Of a stretch of 64,000 bases of DNA, positions 47,667 to 60,400 are shown piece by piece. The stretch is from Absidia repens (Eukaryota > Mucoromycota > Mucoromycetes > Mucorales > Cunninghamellaceae), in the NCBI GenBank assembly GCA_002105175.1, contig MCGE01000017.1:558001-622000 (forward strand), given 5' to 3'. The position numbers were made by a program, and so were the translations under genes. The notes beneath the pieces were generated by a model. That model was given only the letters and a program-made list of their open reading frames with translations. It did no database searches and had not been told where the DNA came from. Position 1 is the stretch's first letter, and each line of letters starts with the position of its first letter.

Positions 47667-49774
47667 ATGCCACCACTGTTGAAAACTGAAAATACTCCTT
47701 TGGGACCTTTATTATCTACAAAGCCAACAATATTATGGATTCACGACCCTAGTTCTTCATTTAGTCAAGACGCCGTTATTAATCCTGAAGCTTTTCCTGC
47801 GATTCGAGACGGTCAACTCTTACGCCTTCACTTTTTGAACAACACCACACTTGAACCTCTCATTGTTAAAGCCACTTGTGCAGATAAAGAATCATTAGGA
47901 CGACAACATCAGCTACAGGTAAAAAGACCAAAATAACCTACCTGCTAAACAATCGGTCACCGAAAATACTCCACTCCATGTACTCACCTCCAATATCATC
48001 CTCTTTGGCTGTATTTTTTTTTTTTCCTCCCTTAGATATCTATTAGCAGAGATATTGCGGAACGACTCAAGTTACGTTTTCGACCTGAAATCTATATTGA
48101 ACTGGTAAGTCATCCTTATAACTTCTAGGTATGGAACCGATACTCATCAATTTTTTTTATTGATTCCACACTACTAGATCGATCCATATATTCCTGGTGT
48201 TGCATTGGATCATGTTGAATTAGCTTTCAAAGAGCAATATCTCGGGCGAAGTGACATGTGGAGACTGCAGCAAAGCTTGGCAGGTACCTGTGCTTACCTG
48301 GAAAAGAAGATTCTTTTTGCCGGTGCCATCAAAACAACTGTCAAAAAAATGTGGTCTGATGATAAGGAGGTAAGTTTGACACATTGGCATCTGCATAGTG
48401 GAGAAGGAGTAGGGGTGTGTTGAAAACAAAGGTAGCTGATGGTTCTTTGAATAATTAGGTGACTTCTGGTTATATCAGTGATACGACTCGTATGATCTTC
48501 CGATCGGCATCAGCAAAATATTTTGTGTTTATTCAAATGTCTCGGGAAATGTGGGAATTTGATGAAGATGGCGAACTATACTATGAAAAGGTGGTCAACA
48601 ACTTTTTACCTCAACTATTCAATCGATGGAAGGAACAAGGAACGAATCATGTTGTGTCTATTATTCTTTTTACAAGGGTGTTTTACGATACAACAGATGG
48701 AATCGTGGACGACGTTATATGCACGGGTGACGATGGACGATGTTACAAGGACTTTTACAAGGTATTGGCTGATTGGGAGACTACGGATGATTGGACGTCT
48801 ATACTTGGGCTCTTGAAAGAAGAACAGCTACAATTTCAACAAAACGTGCTCACAAGAACGGACAATGGTGTTACTTCGGTGAACGGTCGTATTGCTATGG
48901 CGTTTGAAGGGAATATATTGGAATCTGTTAATCTGGCTTTGAATCCTTTTGATCGTCATTTTGTGGATCGTGATTTGATGCGAACGGGGTTGTCAATCAT
49001 TTTGGTCACGCCTGGTGCTGGGAAATTCACGGTGAACAAAAAATTGCTGCGACTTACCAACGAACGAATGACAGACAACGGTATTGCAATGGATCTGGTA
49101 TGCTTGTCTCCCCTACCACTACACATCACACCTCTCTTAAGGTATGCTTCTGCTCCTCCTCCTGAAGATTGGCATGAAAATCCTGTTACCTCTTCATCGG
49201 CAAGGCACCCCAAACCTACAACAAACTCGCCAGATATGAAGCCTACCAATTTTGGTCCTACCGCCAATATGATTGCTTCTGGTTACCAAGATCCGCTTTA
49301 TCATGATGACAAATTGGCACCTAGTCGATGGTATTATGCGGTACCTCATTGGATTGACTGTAGTTTTTATCACCATGAAACTGGACGGTTCCTCAAGCAA
49401 GATAAATTCAAGACACGTTGCAAGATGTATGAAATTCAAATGATGGGGATCATGGAAAGCGATATCACAAGTATTCATGTACCATATTTGGCCGAACAAG
49501 CACAGCAACAACAAAAACAGCAGCAGCAACTACACACACAAATGCCTTCAGATAAGGTCCTACGAACTCGAAGAAGCAGTGGAAGTTTGAACGATAGAAC
49601 CTCGATCAAAACAGATGATGGGATTGTTATTGCTCCTCAAAAAAGCTCTCTTGGAAATGACGCCACCTACTTGTCTCGATCAGCCAACTTTACAATGACA
49701 CGAAGATCATCATATTTTGGAACTTCTGATACTCCACAGCAGCAACAGCAACAACAGCAACAACAGCAACAACA

Positions 49775-49805
<31 letters not shown>

Positions 49806-52800
49806 CAACAACAAGAAGCAGAGGGAATGAATGGATATGATTGTATTGACTTGGACCAATATGATAATCTTGTCTTCAAAGATACCCTTGAACCTCGGTT
49901 TAGTCGACGAGCTATAGCGCAACCCTCCAAGATAACTGGCAGTGGCAGCAAAAGTGGTCTTTCCAAGAACTCGATAGATGGTCCTGATGTGGATTACTCA
50001 AGAAACAATACCATGAAACAAGCAACTTCGGTACGTACAACGAACAATTGCCCCCACAGACATAGTTGGTTTCTCACCATATGTATTTATTTATTTATTT
50101 ATTATAATAGACTTGGCATCACAACAACGACCAAAGACGAGTTACCTCGATCCTATCCCAATCGCAACAGACCAACAACAAAATCACTTTTGACGATCAT
50201 GTGCGGAAGGACGACAATAGCACCACCAAAATCTCCGATTTATTCAAAAGCTCTCCTACACATCATCGACCCAATAGTGGAGGAAATGGAAATGGCGGTG
50301 ATGATTCCAGATTACGACCTTCAAGGCGGAATACTTTGAACAACAGTGATAGCAAGCCAATCAATCAGCAGATTGCCAATGATTCCGGCAATACGAACAC
50401 AAATGCCATCAATAGCACGAACACCAGCATCAAAAATGGAAACAAATCCAACACAACAATTAGTGCAAACAATGGCGATGATGATGATTCTGTATTGGTC
50501 AGCTCAAGCACGGTGGATCCTATGCCAATCAACAACAATAGGGGCGGATTCAGTAACCGGACGGATGCAAGGAAATCAAACAACCACTCACCACGACAAA
50601 CGATCGTCTCAGGTAGTCTCCCTTCCATTCACAAGCATTCCGGAAACAGTGATGTCATTCGTACAAGTTTTGGTGGTGGCGGCGGCGGCACTGGAACCGG
50701 TACTGGCACAGGAAATCGATCCTCCCCCTCTCATGGTTGGAACAGCAGATCTTCCACAAAACACACGATGGTCAATCCATGCAATCCGTCTGAACATGCT
50801 GTACTTTTTACCTCCCATTTACGCCGATGGCAACATGCATTACCCAAACATGACAATTATGACGGTCCTGTTGTTTACTGGAAATCGTTGGCAACTCCTG
50901 CGTGCTTACCACTGACAACCGACTACTTCCCTTCAAATGAAGAACTCAAGCTCCTTTACAATCACTACATGTATACCGTTTCTGCCAGCGAAGATGTGAA
51001 TTTGTACCAGGCGGGTGATCGCAATTTGTCCGAACTCAAGAAAACTGAAATCTTGCTTACCGAAATGATTAGTCAACGTTTAGCTCAAGGATTTCAAATC
51101 ATTGTCGATATTACCGGCAGCTCCAACTACCAAAAATCAATGACAACAGCAGCTGCAGTGGCAAGCAAAGTGGTGAACCCAGCATCTATTGAATCACCAA
51201 CTGGTGGAACGGCAGGTAGCACCATCGGCGGTGGATTGTTTGGTGGAAAGGACTCACGGACGACATCTGCTGGAGGTATCAGTAATGCATTATACAAGGT
51301 GTCTACGGCTCACAAATATCACTCATCTTCCCTCAACAAACCAGCAATGTACCATCACAAGCAATCATCTGCCCTCTCCAGCAACAGCATCAACAATGGG
51401 AACAACAAGAATGCAATTGGGGTCGTGGGAAATACTGCACATGCAACATCTACTTCCGGTGTATCAGCAACTCTAGGTAACAGCGGTGGTACAGGCGGCG
51501 TTACTACTGCTGGTGCTCTCGATGACAGCGACAAGTTGAAATGGAAACACATGGTGTGGTGGCTGTCGATGGGGCACCAAGTTCATCAACTGACTTTTGA
51601 CTCGTCTGGTCAAAATGTGGAAGTGCGACGGTATGTACGACTGATTGACTTTGACGACCAAAAGATGGGATACAAGTGCGCTATCTGGCCGAAGAATATT
51701 TCTGGATATCGAAGCAAATCGATTACATTCAATTACCCAAGTCTACTTTATGCGTGGAATTATCTCGACCATCTGGTGGCTGGATACCAAGAAGAACTGA
51801 CGGATAATCTCAGGTTTTGGAGAGCTCGATTTATTGTGATTCCTAGAGAAGAACTACCGAAGAATGCACCCTTTATTGCTGGGGCGAATCAAGATCATCT
51901 GAATGAAGAAGAAAAACGGTTGGCTCTATTTGACACTTGGCTCCAAAACCTACGAAAAGCGAAATGGCTCTCACCAAACGAACGTGAAGAAATGCAACGA
52001 CGAAAAAAGAAAGAAATCGGAACCGATTTTGGGCTCAAGGTGACGACGATGGATCCTTCGGCATACTTGTCTATAGAAGCATCGAAATCATTTGAACAGC
52101 AGCAACAGATGAATCAACAAAACCAGCAAGGATTGGGAAGTGGTAATAACAGCAACAGCAACAGCATGTTATTCTCGTCAATCGGTAATCTGGCTGGTCA
52201 ATCCACAGGACTCTCGCGTGACTCAAAATCCAAAGACATCGTGGCGGCGATGCGTGATTCAAAAACTGGGATCAAGATTATGGATCGGCGATGGCATTTT
52301 AAGGTTTTCCGTGGTGCATTTATTGGTAGTGAATGTGTGGACTGGCTTATTGGACACTTCGATGATATCAATTCTCGGGAAGAAGCTATTGTTTTGGGGA
52401 ATACTCTGATGAAGAGAACACCTCCATTGTTTGTATCCTCATCGAATCGACATGGGTTTTTGGATGGACATTACTTTTATCAGTTCCATGAGGAATATGC
52501 ACCGGGTCATTTACGGTCTTGGTTTCTGACAACATCGTTGAAACAGAAAAGCAAAAACAGTCAGATCGGTGATAGCAATACAACAACCAGCAAAAACAGT
52601 AACACAACCATATCATCAACGTCGTCTTCATCAAACAATCATGGTAGCAACAACAGCAATACAGATGACGCCACAAATCAGCCACATGATGGAATGACAG
52701 AGAAAGGAAAGGCTCACGATACAAAATCCTCCACCAATGCTCCCGACACGACTAGCAATACGCATTCTGAAACTCGACCAAGTTTGGCCCAGTTAGATCA

Positions 52801-53962
52801 CCATAAATCTATTACAGAATTCGAAATGGCAAGGTCTATGATTATCGATGTGGATCCATACAAGAAAAGCGATCGCCGTGAAACTGCCATTCTACATTAC
52901 GACACGATCCACAACCCCAACAACTGCTATCACTTCCAATTGAATTGGCTGGGTTGCACAGCACAGTTGGTACAGGAACTACTACGAAGTTGGAGTCTTC
53001 AAGCCGACAGATGTGGTCTCAAGGTAGTTGAAGGATCAGTGGAACAAGCCTACGATGATTCCGAAAACAACAATCCATTCCAATGTCCAGTGCCGATCCC
53101 GCTGGCCGTGCGTCCTCCCTCCACCGCGGATTTGAATGCATCGTATGATGTGCCGGATCAGTTTTATGAAATTGCCCTCGTCCGACGCCTTGGATTTGTC
53201 TTGGATGTGGAAGCTGATTCTCAATTTGAACGTGCGCGGGTCAATGATGGCGTCGAAGTATCTTACCCCTATATCAAGTGTCCTTACCGCTATGATCAGT
53301 ATATTCATCGCACCGGTGTGGCGTTTGTCCAGATTCGACGTGACGGGCAAGGGTTTTACTGGGTCAACAATCGTCTCTACACCAATCACACACCAGCTCT
53401 TGTCAGCCGCCGACGGGATCCTTCTGCATCTCAACTTCAACACCCTGACTATCTGCGAAATCAATTCAGGCAAGCTTGCACCAACGCCACTTGGCTCACT
53501 TCATTTTATGCATCGACTCGGTCTAATCTTCTGAAAATCAACGGCGATGAGGCGGCCGCAGCAGCAGCGGAAGAAGAAGAAGTAGTAGTAGTGACTGGCG
53601 ATGGTGGTGCAGACGATCAATATACTACTCCAGCAGCAGAAGGCAATGGCGATGTTGGTGGTGACAGTAGTCTTCTAGATGCAAGTGAGAAAATACAAGG
53701 TAAATTGAACGACAATCAAGGAAAATCAACAGTCAACGAGAACAGTGATGGGGATTCGATTCGCATGGGACGATGGGTTCTGGAAAATGCAAGGACGACA
53801 CTAGATGATCATGTGGACCAACAAGACGTTACTGGCACTGCTTTAGCTTTTACGACTGAGACGGCTACTTCTACTTCTACCTCTGGCAAAGACATCCAAC
53901 CACCACAGCAAGCCAGCAATGACACTGCAGGCGAGCACTCGATTGATGGGGATCAGGGATAA
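47667..53962 (+). CDS. IML1: Iml1/DEPDC5, GATOR1 (SEACIT) subunit
   Basis: Five exons, 47667-47918, 48036-48104, 48178-48369, 48459-50030 and 50111-53962, give 1978 aa. Iml1 features: the N-terminal region (ISISRDIAERLKLRFRPEIY, GVALDHVELAFKEQYLGRSD), the conserved middle (YFVFIQMSREMWEFDEDGEL, SIILVTPGAGKF), a DEP domain at about residues 1413-1490 (GAFIGSECVDWLIGHFDDIN) and the C-terminal domain (FYWVNNRLYTNHTPAL). In GATOR1 it acts with Npr2/Npr3 as the GAP for Gtr1/Rag GTPases and shuts off TORC1 on amino-acid starvation. Insertions of 25 Gln (49737-49811) and Ser/Asn-rich linkers make it longer than usual (about 1600 aa). A 9-codon upstream ORF overlaps the start. Confidence 0.93.
49737..49811 (+). 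repeat. Poly-glutamine tract (25 codons) in Iml1
   Basis: An uninterrupted CAA/CAG run within exon 4. Read on the other strand it gives a spurious poly-Cys/Leu frame. Confidence 0.95.
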
Positions 53963-54076
53963 CATTGGTCTAGAGTCTTCTTCCCTTGTAGTTTATGATA
54001 GTTATGTTATTAGTATTAGTTTACTATATTTTAGCATTATACCCTCTTTTTTTGTTTTTTATTAATATGTTACATC

Positions 54077-54082
54077 AATAAA
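54077..54082 (+). terminator. AATAAA poly(A) signal of Iml1
   Basis: It lies 115 nt after the stop. The same signal occurs again after the transposon (about 55090), in the second copy of the duplicated flank. Confidence 0.5.
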
Positions 54083-54170
54083 TATATTCTTCTATGCATT
54101 ATTAGTCTTCGTATAGGTTTATCTATTGCACTGCATTTATGCTTTTTTTTTATTTTTTATTAATATGTTA

Positions 54171-55083
54171 TGATTGGGCTCACTTATAATGTCAAATTTT
54201 AGGCATGATCCTAGAAAGCTGATTGCTTTTTAAAAAATGGCCTCCTCAAAAACAGCAAAACGTGTATCATATGTACATCAGTTTTTATCGGCCTTCAAAA
54301 AAAGAAGACTTTGGCTGGCTGGCCTAGGATTTGAAACGTATGTGATGTACTAAAAAGGAAAATGATATGTGCATTTATTTTGTAAAGCACCGCGAAAACG
54401 GTAAAATATTATACTGAAAACAAGGTAAAAAAATATACCCCTGGAAACCAATCCTGTCTTTTGCTCGTTCCCTGCTCCGATATCAAGCGTAGTTAGTAGA
54501 TGTAGATGTAGATGTAGATGTAGATGTAGATGTAGATGTAGATTGTAAGACTTGCGAACGAAGATTAGTTTATGTAGTTTTATTTATGATTTGTACAATA
54601 AAAAGTACCGTCAGTAACGTCCCTTCTTTTTCTTTTTGTTGTTGTTGTACGCACAGACACACACACACGCTTTTTTTCTGCTTATAATAAGCCCATGTTT
54701 ATACATTTGGTAAGACAATCAAACAATGAGAAAGAATAATGATAGAAAAGACAAGACAAAGTTTATTCAGTAGTAATTATAACAATGACAACCAATACTA
54801 AACTAAGATGAAGACTAATCTAATAGTGGTCCCAAATTCTGAATCCAAAATGAAAGGGTTTCCCCATGTATCTCGTAGTACCTGAGCTGAAAATCCTTCA
54901 AAAAACTAGTCCTGACACTAATCTTGTTGAACATCATCTCATTGAGATCAATGAAATGGCGGTGACTTTCGGAAAAAAAAAAAAAAAAAGGAAGGAAAAA
55001 AAAAAAGGCTTTAAAAGGCATATTCAAACAACGATTGAAATTACAAAATTGAAAAAATTTGACATTATAAGTAAGCCGCACCA
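54171..55083. mobile_element. Non-autonomous TIR/TA DNA transposon, copy 2 (913 bp)
   Basis: The ends match copy 1: left TGATTGGGCTCACTTATAAT, right ATTTGACATTATAAGTAAGC then CGCACCA. TA flanks both ends, a perfect TA target duplication. The GTAGAT hexamer array is longer (about 54496-54543), and a block of about 70 bp (about 54546-54618) is missing from copy 1. There is no transposase ORF. The TA duplication and short TIRs suggest mobilisation by a Tc1/mariner-type enzyme (inference). Confidence 0.85.
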
Positions 55084-56174
55084 TACATCAATAAAATATA
55101 TTCTTCTATGTATTATTAGTCTTCATATAAGGTTATCTATTGTACTGCTCTTATATAATTTGTGTGATTCTTGTAATGGTTTTGGGTGCGCCATTAAACA
55201 TTACAGTACCTTTTTTTTTTTTTGGACATCAGAATATGCTTATACAAATCGCTATAGTAATCTAATTGCTCATTCCTTTTTTTTTCTCTCTCTCTAATAT
55301 CCCCATACACACCCAGAACAAGCACTCTATACCGCTAAAAAAGTGCCCGGGAAGGGCTTGGCTTCGCCGCGCTTTTGATAAAATCATCGTGGAAGCGTAT
55401 TTTAAACCTCGAAATGTCGTCGGAAACCCCACTATCAGCAAAATTTCTGGTTTGTTTCTGTTGAATGGTGATTTTTCAATAAAAAGGCTAAAATAAAATA
55501 TCATAGTTGTGTTTTATATATAAATGTAGCAATAAAACAAAATAAAGTGTGGCATTGATGTGAATCTAGGAGAATGCAAGTGAAATATAATTAAATGCAA
55601 ATGCCACATTGTGATACCTGGGTTCGGATCATGCATGTGTTTTATGATCTGATTTTGCTTTTTCATGGTTATGGAAAAAACACCTATCTATTGTATACCG
55701 GCACATATATACGCCTATTATCCATCTATCCATCTATCCAATTATCTTTTCATATATATATATATATATATATTTATCCATACACTTATTCCTATATCCT
55801 AGTTTTTGCACAACCGATCATTCCACAATCTATAATTTGGACCCCGAATAACCTGCCTACGTTATTCATCATCGCTTATTTTGACATACACATATACCAA
55901 TACTTTAGGTATAAATAAGATAATGCATTTGTATAGAAATAAAGGACCATCCAAAAGCTCATAATACGTGATAAAAGTCTTATTTTGCTGTATATTAAAA
56001 AAACATGGGCCAGAGACAACTCATCAATAGTAACTTTAATTTAATTTTGTGTTTCTCGGACCCCTTTTTTCAAATCGAGCGGTAGCCACGATTTTTGCGC
56101 CCTCCGTAGTGCGAAGTGGCGCAGGTGTCCACCTTTTTTCAAAATATTTTCCCAATCGATGGAGCGATGAACAT

Positions 56175-56262
56175 GACGTGTGTGCCCTAAGGGGCTGCCC
56201 ACCAAAGTTTGAAATGGTGGAGGCATCTAATCCCATCCCATCAAAACCTACACTTCACAAAC
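56175..56262 (+). repeat. Short GC-richer repeat, copy 1
   Basis: Core: AAGGGGCTGCCCACCAAAGT, TGAAATGG, GGAGGC, then CATCAAAACC. A near match lies at about 57095-57190. It is more GC-rich than the surrounding DNA and has no ORF of coding quality. Confidence 0.55.
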
Positions 56263-56559
56263 TGCCTTCCCTGACATCCAGTTATATTGAACATTTTTGA
56301 TCCTAAGCTACACAATTAAAGCCGCCCTCAGCTTTTCTGCTCAATATACCCCAGCACAACAAAATACACTGTAATAACTGTTTTTCACACTAGTACATGT
56401 CTGTTTTCTTTTCTACGCACAAATTCATACAGTATACATGAGCTGGTGGAATAAATCACCTTACATAATCCGTTCCTCTTTGATATATACACACACACTT
56501 TTTTTTTTTCCTATGCGCATGTATACACATTCGTTAAAGCTCATGATGTAAAGAATGAT

Positions 56560-56880
56560 AAAAAAAAACACAAGCATATTTTATTCAGAGGTAGATACAA
56601 ACGATGATAAACTAATACTAAACTAATGACAATTCCATCATACTATTTCCGAATATGAGGTTAATGACGTTCCCCTCCGAAATGAAAGGGTTTCCCCATG
56701 TTGTTTGTTTTACGTTTTAGAAAACGCCCCTAATTCAAGTTCTAACACTAATCCTAGATCACCAGTACCCCAATGAGCCTTGCCATCATATCATTCAGAT
56801 TATCATGAAGAAAAAAAAAAAAAATAAAACAGAAAGAACAAGAGGGTGAAAAAAAAAAAAAAAAATAGAAAGCTAAATGC
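56560..56880 (-). repeat. Dispersed transcript-like repeat, copy E
   Basis: The minus-strand tail has AATAAA (CATATTTTATTCAGAGG on +), followed by the diagnostic GAAATGAAAGGGTTTCCCCA at about 56680 and CTAACACTAATCCTAGATCA. It is diverged from the other copies. Confidence 0.55.
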
Positions 56881-57094
56881 GGAGCTTGAATCATCCAGTT
56901 TTTTTTTATGGCAAAAAATCAGGGAAATGCAAATAAAAATTAAATGAAGGGGCAATTGCCATAAGTACCATAGGGCATAATTCGTTTTATATTCCAGCGG
57001 AAAGGCAGTTGCAACCCCTACATAATCAAACTCTAATCTCTCCGACGCCTTTCAAGTGAGCTATTATTTCAACACACATAACCCCCCCCATTGA

Positions 57095-57190
57095 CGACGT
57101 GCTGAGCACGACGGTTGTGGCCCAAGGGGCTGCCCACCATAGTGCGAAATGGCGGAGGCTTTAATCCTATTCCATCAAAACCCACGCTTT
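57095..57190 (+). repeat. Short GC-richer repeat, copy 2
   Basis: Core: CCAAGGGGCTGCCCACCATA, GTGCGAAATGGCGGAGGC, then CCATCAAAACCCACG. It matches the copy at 56175-56262. Confidence 0.55.
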
Positions 57191-57452
57191 AGTAAAACAC
57201 ATAATCATGATCAGTAGAAAATAATAAATAATAATAAAAAAAAGGTTTATTCAAAGATATCATATAGAAATGTTCAAACTAAGGTATGGGGTAACTACTT
57301 GTAATACTAGACATAATGATTAAACTAAACCAAAGGTAATATAAACGCACATGTAGCACTAAACTAATTTTTCTTTTTTCTTTTTTGAAGGGAAGGGAAG
57401 AATTTGACAATATAACAATCCAAGTTGGTTTCATCAGTACAGAATAACTAAC

Positions 57453-60400
57453 CTAGTTCGGGCCAGTTTCCGTGTGCTGGGATTCCAATGATAGAGAGTC
57501 AGATAAATCAATATTTTCAATGCTGGAAGCGGTATGCCGAATATCTTCCTCACAGTAATTATCGCTGTTGATTGCTGAGCTTCTTGGCAATGATGATATC
57601 GTTGTTGCTACGAGTGACGGGCCAAATGATTCTTCAGAAGTGTATAATGCTGTGCTATAAGAAGTCGATGGTGACAATGCTGAAGTGGTGTTAGGGCGCT
57701 CAGTGGCTGCGCACTTTGAATAAGACGATGTCATTGCTGTCGCATCAGGATCATTTCCGGTGGTAGTATACGTATGCGTTCTCATTTCCAAAAGGGATAC
57801 AGCTGTTTCGTGTTCTTCTACGGAGCCGGAGTCGCTGTCATTTTCTTCTATCACAGGTGTTGATGATCCAACCGTGTACCATTCAACTGTACTACTAATA
57901 GAGGATGATCCGCCCGGTGTCAATGATCCGTCCACTGCTGATAAAAAGGTCGTGTCGCCGTCTTCTGAGGCTGAGATTGCCGATGTTGTTGCTTCATCCC
58001 TGATTGCTAATACCATCGACAAATTCATTGCTGATAAAGGTTCTCTAACAGTCGATTGTCGTGGACTCGCTGCCACTGGTGATGGTGATGGTGTCAATGA
58101 TGGCGATGGTGATAGTTGAATCTCGTCGCGATCCACTGAATCTAGTAAATCTATTTCCAGCGCCGGTAATTGTGGAGCAGATGATGTTGTCAAAGATGTA
58201 TTATCTGTTTCTTCCACATGAGAATGGGTATGCATGGTTTCTGATATGGAGATGGTATCCGTTTCGTCCCTTTCAGTAATATAGTCAATTGTGCTGATAA
58301 TTATATTGCTGTCATCGTCTTCACTATAACAGCTTCCGCTGTTAGTAGATCCTTCAGCCAGTGTTTCCTCGTGATTGTTTTCGATAGATTCGATAGTGCC
58401 ATCTGTGTATTGAGTAGGATCCACGATGTTGTCCGCGGTGAGTGAAAGCCAAGTTGATACAGTTTGGTCACTGATGTTGTAGTCTTCATCATCATGGTTG
58501 GAAGTTTCGCTATAAACATTTAAATTCATCTCGTCATCAGTAGTTGGGTGCAGGTGTCGCATATCTTCGGAATGTTGATCCACTACTTGCATTTTTTCAT
58601 GTAACGTTGATGTTGTCGATGATGTCAATCCCAAGCTCTGTTCACCAAATGTCGTGCTTATTGTCGGAGTTTGCTGATATGCCGTATCTTCAAAATGTGC
58701 TGGAGAAAAGCTGTACCGAGAAAGGTTTTCCAAAGACCCATTATGAGAGACATCTGGGTGAGAATTATCATCTTGCCCTTCGTTCATTGTTGCAGTTGAA
58801 GACATGGATGTCACAGATACGTTTTGAGTCAGTGCAATCAATTTTCGACGTGCTACTTCTATCACGGAGGCGTCAAAATAGGCAGTGGATGATTCGTCGG
58901 CATTTTGATAATCAACACCTTGGTGCTGTTGTTGTAATTCCTGATCCAATTGCTCGTTGATTTCGTATACATTAGATGTGGGCGTCGTGCTATCGGGCTC
59001 ACAGTGATTTTCGGAAGATCCAATATCATGTAATCCTGCAGCACCTATGGTTTTGGCTGGCGTACTATATGATGGATATTCAGTACTGTTCCCTGGTAGA
59101 AATGACGACCTGTTGCGCTCAGTGTTGCTGTTGTTGTTGTTGTTTGTGTGGTGGTTGTAGCTATGATCGTTTCGACGATTGAATAAATTGCTTTTCGACA
59201 AATCAAGTTCGGCTTCCAGTAATGATGCTACCGCTGCGCGTGGTCGAAGAAGTGATAATGATTCTCGTTGGTGTTGCCTATGTTGTTCCTTTGCAGCTTC
59301 GATTTCAGCAGCTAAATTATCTTCTAATCCTTGTACCACTGGTGTTCGAGGGGAGGAGCTACCGCTTGCATAGAATTGTCCCACAATATCTTCTTGGGGT
59401 GATTTGTCAATTGTAATGGCATCCAGAGCATATTGGGATTCGGGAGATTCGTTGACCTGACGGTTGTCTTCCTTCGTCTTTTTGATTGAAGTGGGCATTT
59501 TCAAAGATGATGGTGATTTTTGACCATGATGTCGCATAATAAATTCACTAGTATGTTGAAGTCGTTCGAGAGCTGCCTGAGGATTCCACTGGTCTTGTTG
59601 ATAACACGAGCTTTGTCGATGTCTTGATGAGGCCAGTTTCAAAGGGGCGTCAAAGGAATAATTCAATGCATAGTCTTCCAATGGATCGACTTCAGGTTGG
59701 TTGTCAATGCCGCTTACTTCAAAATTTCCGTTCCTATCTAGGATATGACTTTGTTGCTCATCTGTTTCATACAAAAACGACATACGTTCCCTAACAGGAG
59801 TTGTGGCTGCCGAAGTATAAGGTGTTTTTTTCGAGTAAAATAGTGTTTCTTGAGCAAATATTGACGGCGGCTGATGAGAGTGTTCAGAATAGTCCAAGAG
59901 TCCAGTGGATACTGCCGATGACGCTGAGGATGATACTTTGACAGGAGATATTGGACCATCCGAGGTACAGTGATACGATTTGATGGATGATATGGATGAT
60001 CGACGACTTTTTGATAAACTGCTCCTCCTACTACCAATGGGACTTGAGGGTATAATTGGAGAAAGGCCTTCAATATTGAGTTTGCTGGATGATTTGAGTT
60101 GGATAGGTATCAGGTCTCTGTCGCTCCAATCGTTTTCTGGTTGTGCATTGGTGTCAGGGTGTGTATATATAAAGCCGCGGGATGTATTTCCAGGAGATAC
60201 TAATGATGGCGACAGCAAGTCCATTGCATACGCTGGAGTAGTGGATGCCCTTTGTTTGTCACTTTGATCACCGTTGTAGGTAAAGTCAATATCCAAAGAG
60301 CCTTGTGTTTCCGTAGAATAATCGCATTGGTTGTCTTGTTGATGAGATCCATCATGGTTATATGAATCTTTTTCTCTATATACGGCATGATATATAAAAT

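Larger units (their letters stand above)
53963..57452. other. Repeat-rich intergenic region
   Basis: This contains the Iml1 3' UTR (AATAAA at 54077-54082), transposon copy 2 (54171-55083), a (TA)n at about 55753-55773, a dispersed-repeat copy (about 56560-56880) and a pair of short GC-richer repeats (about 56175-56262 and 57095-57190). Frames such as 55266-55496 (+) show no recognisable domain. I see no credible gene. Confidence 0.55.

Noticed and set aside
54496..54543. GTAGAT array considered as CRISPR or satellite
   Set aside because: Contiguous hexamers without spacers; a simple microsatellite inside the transposon.
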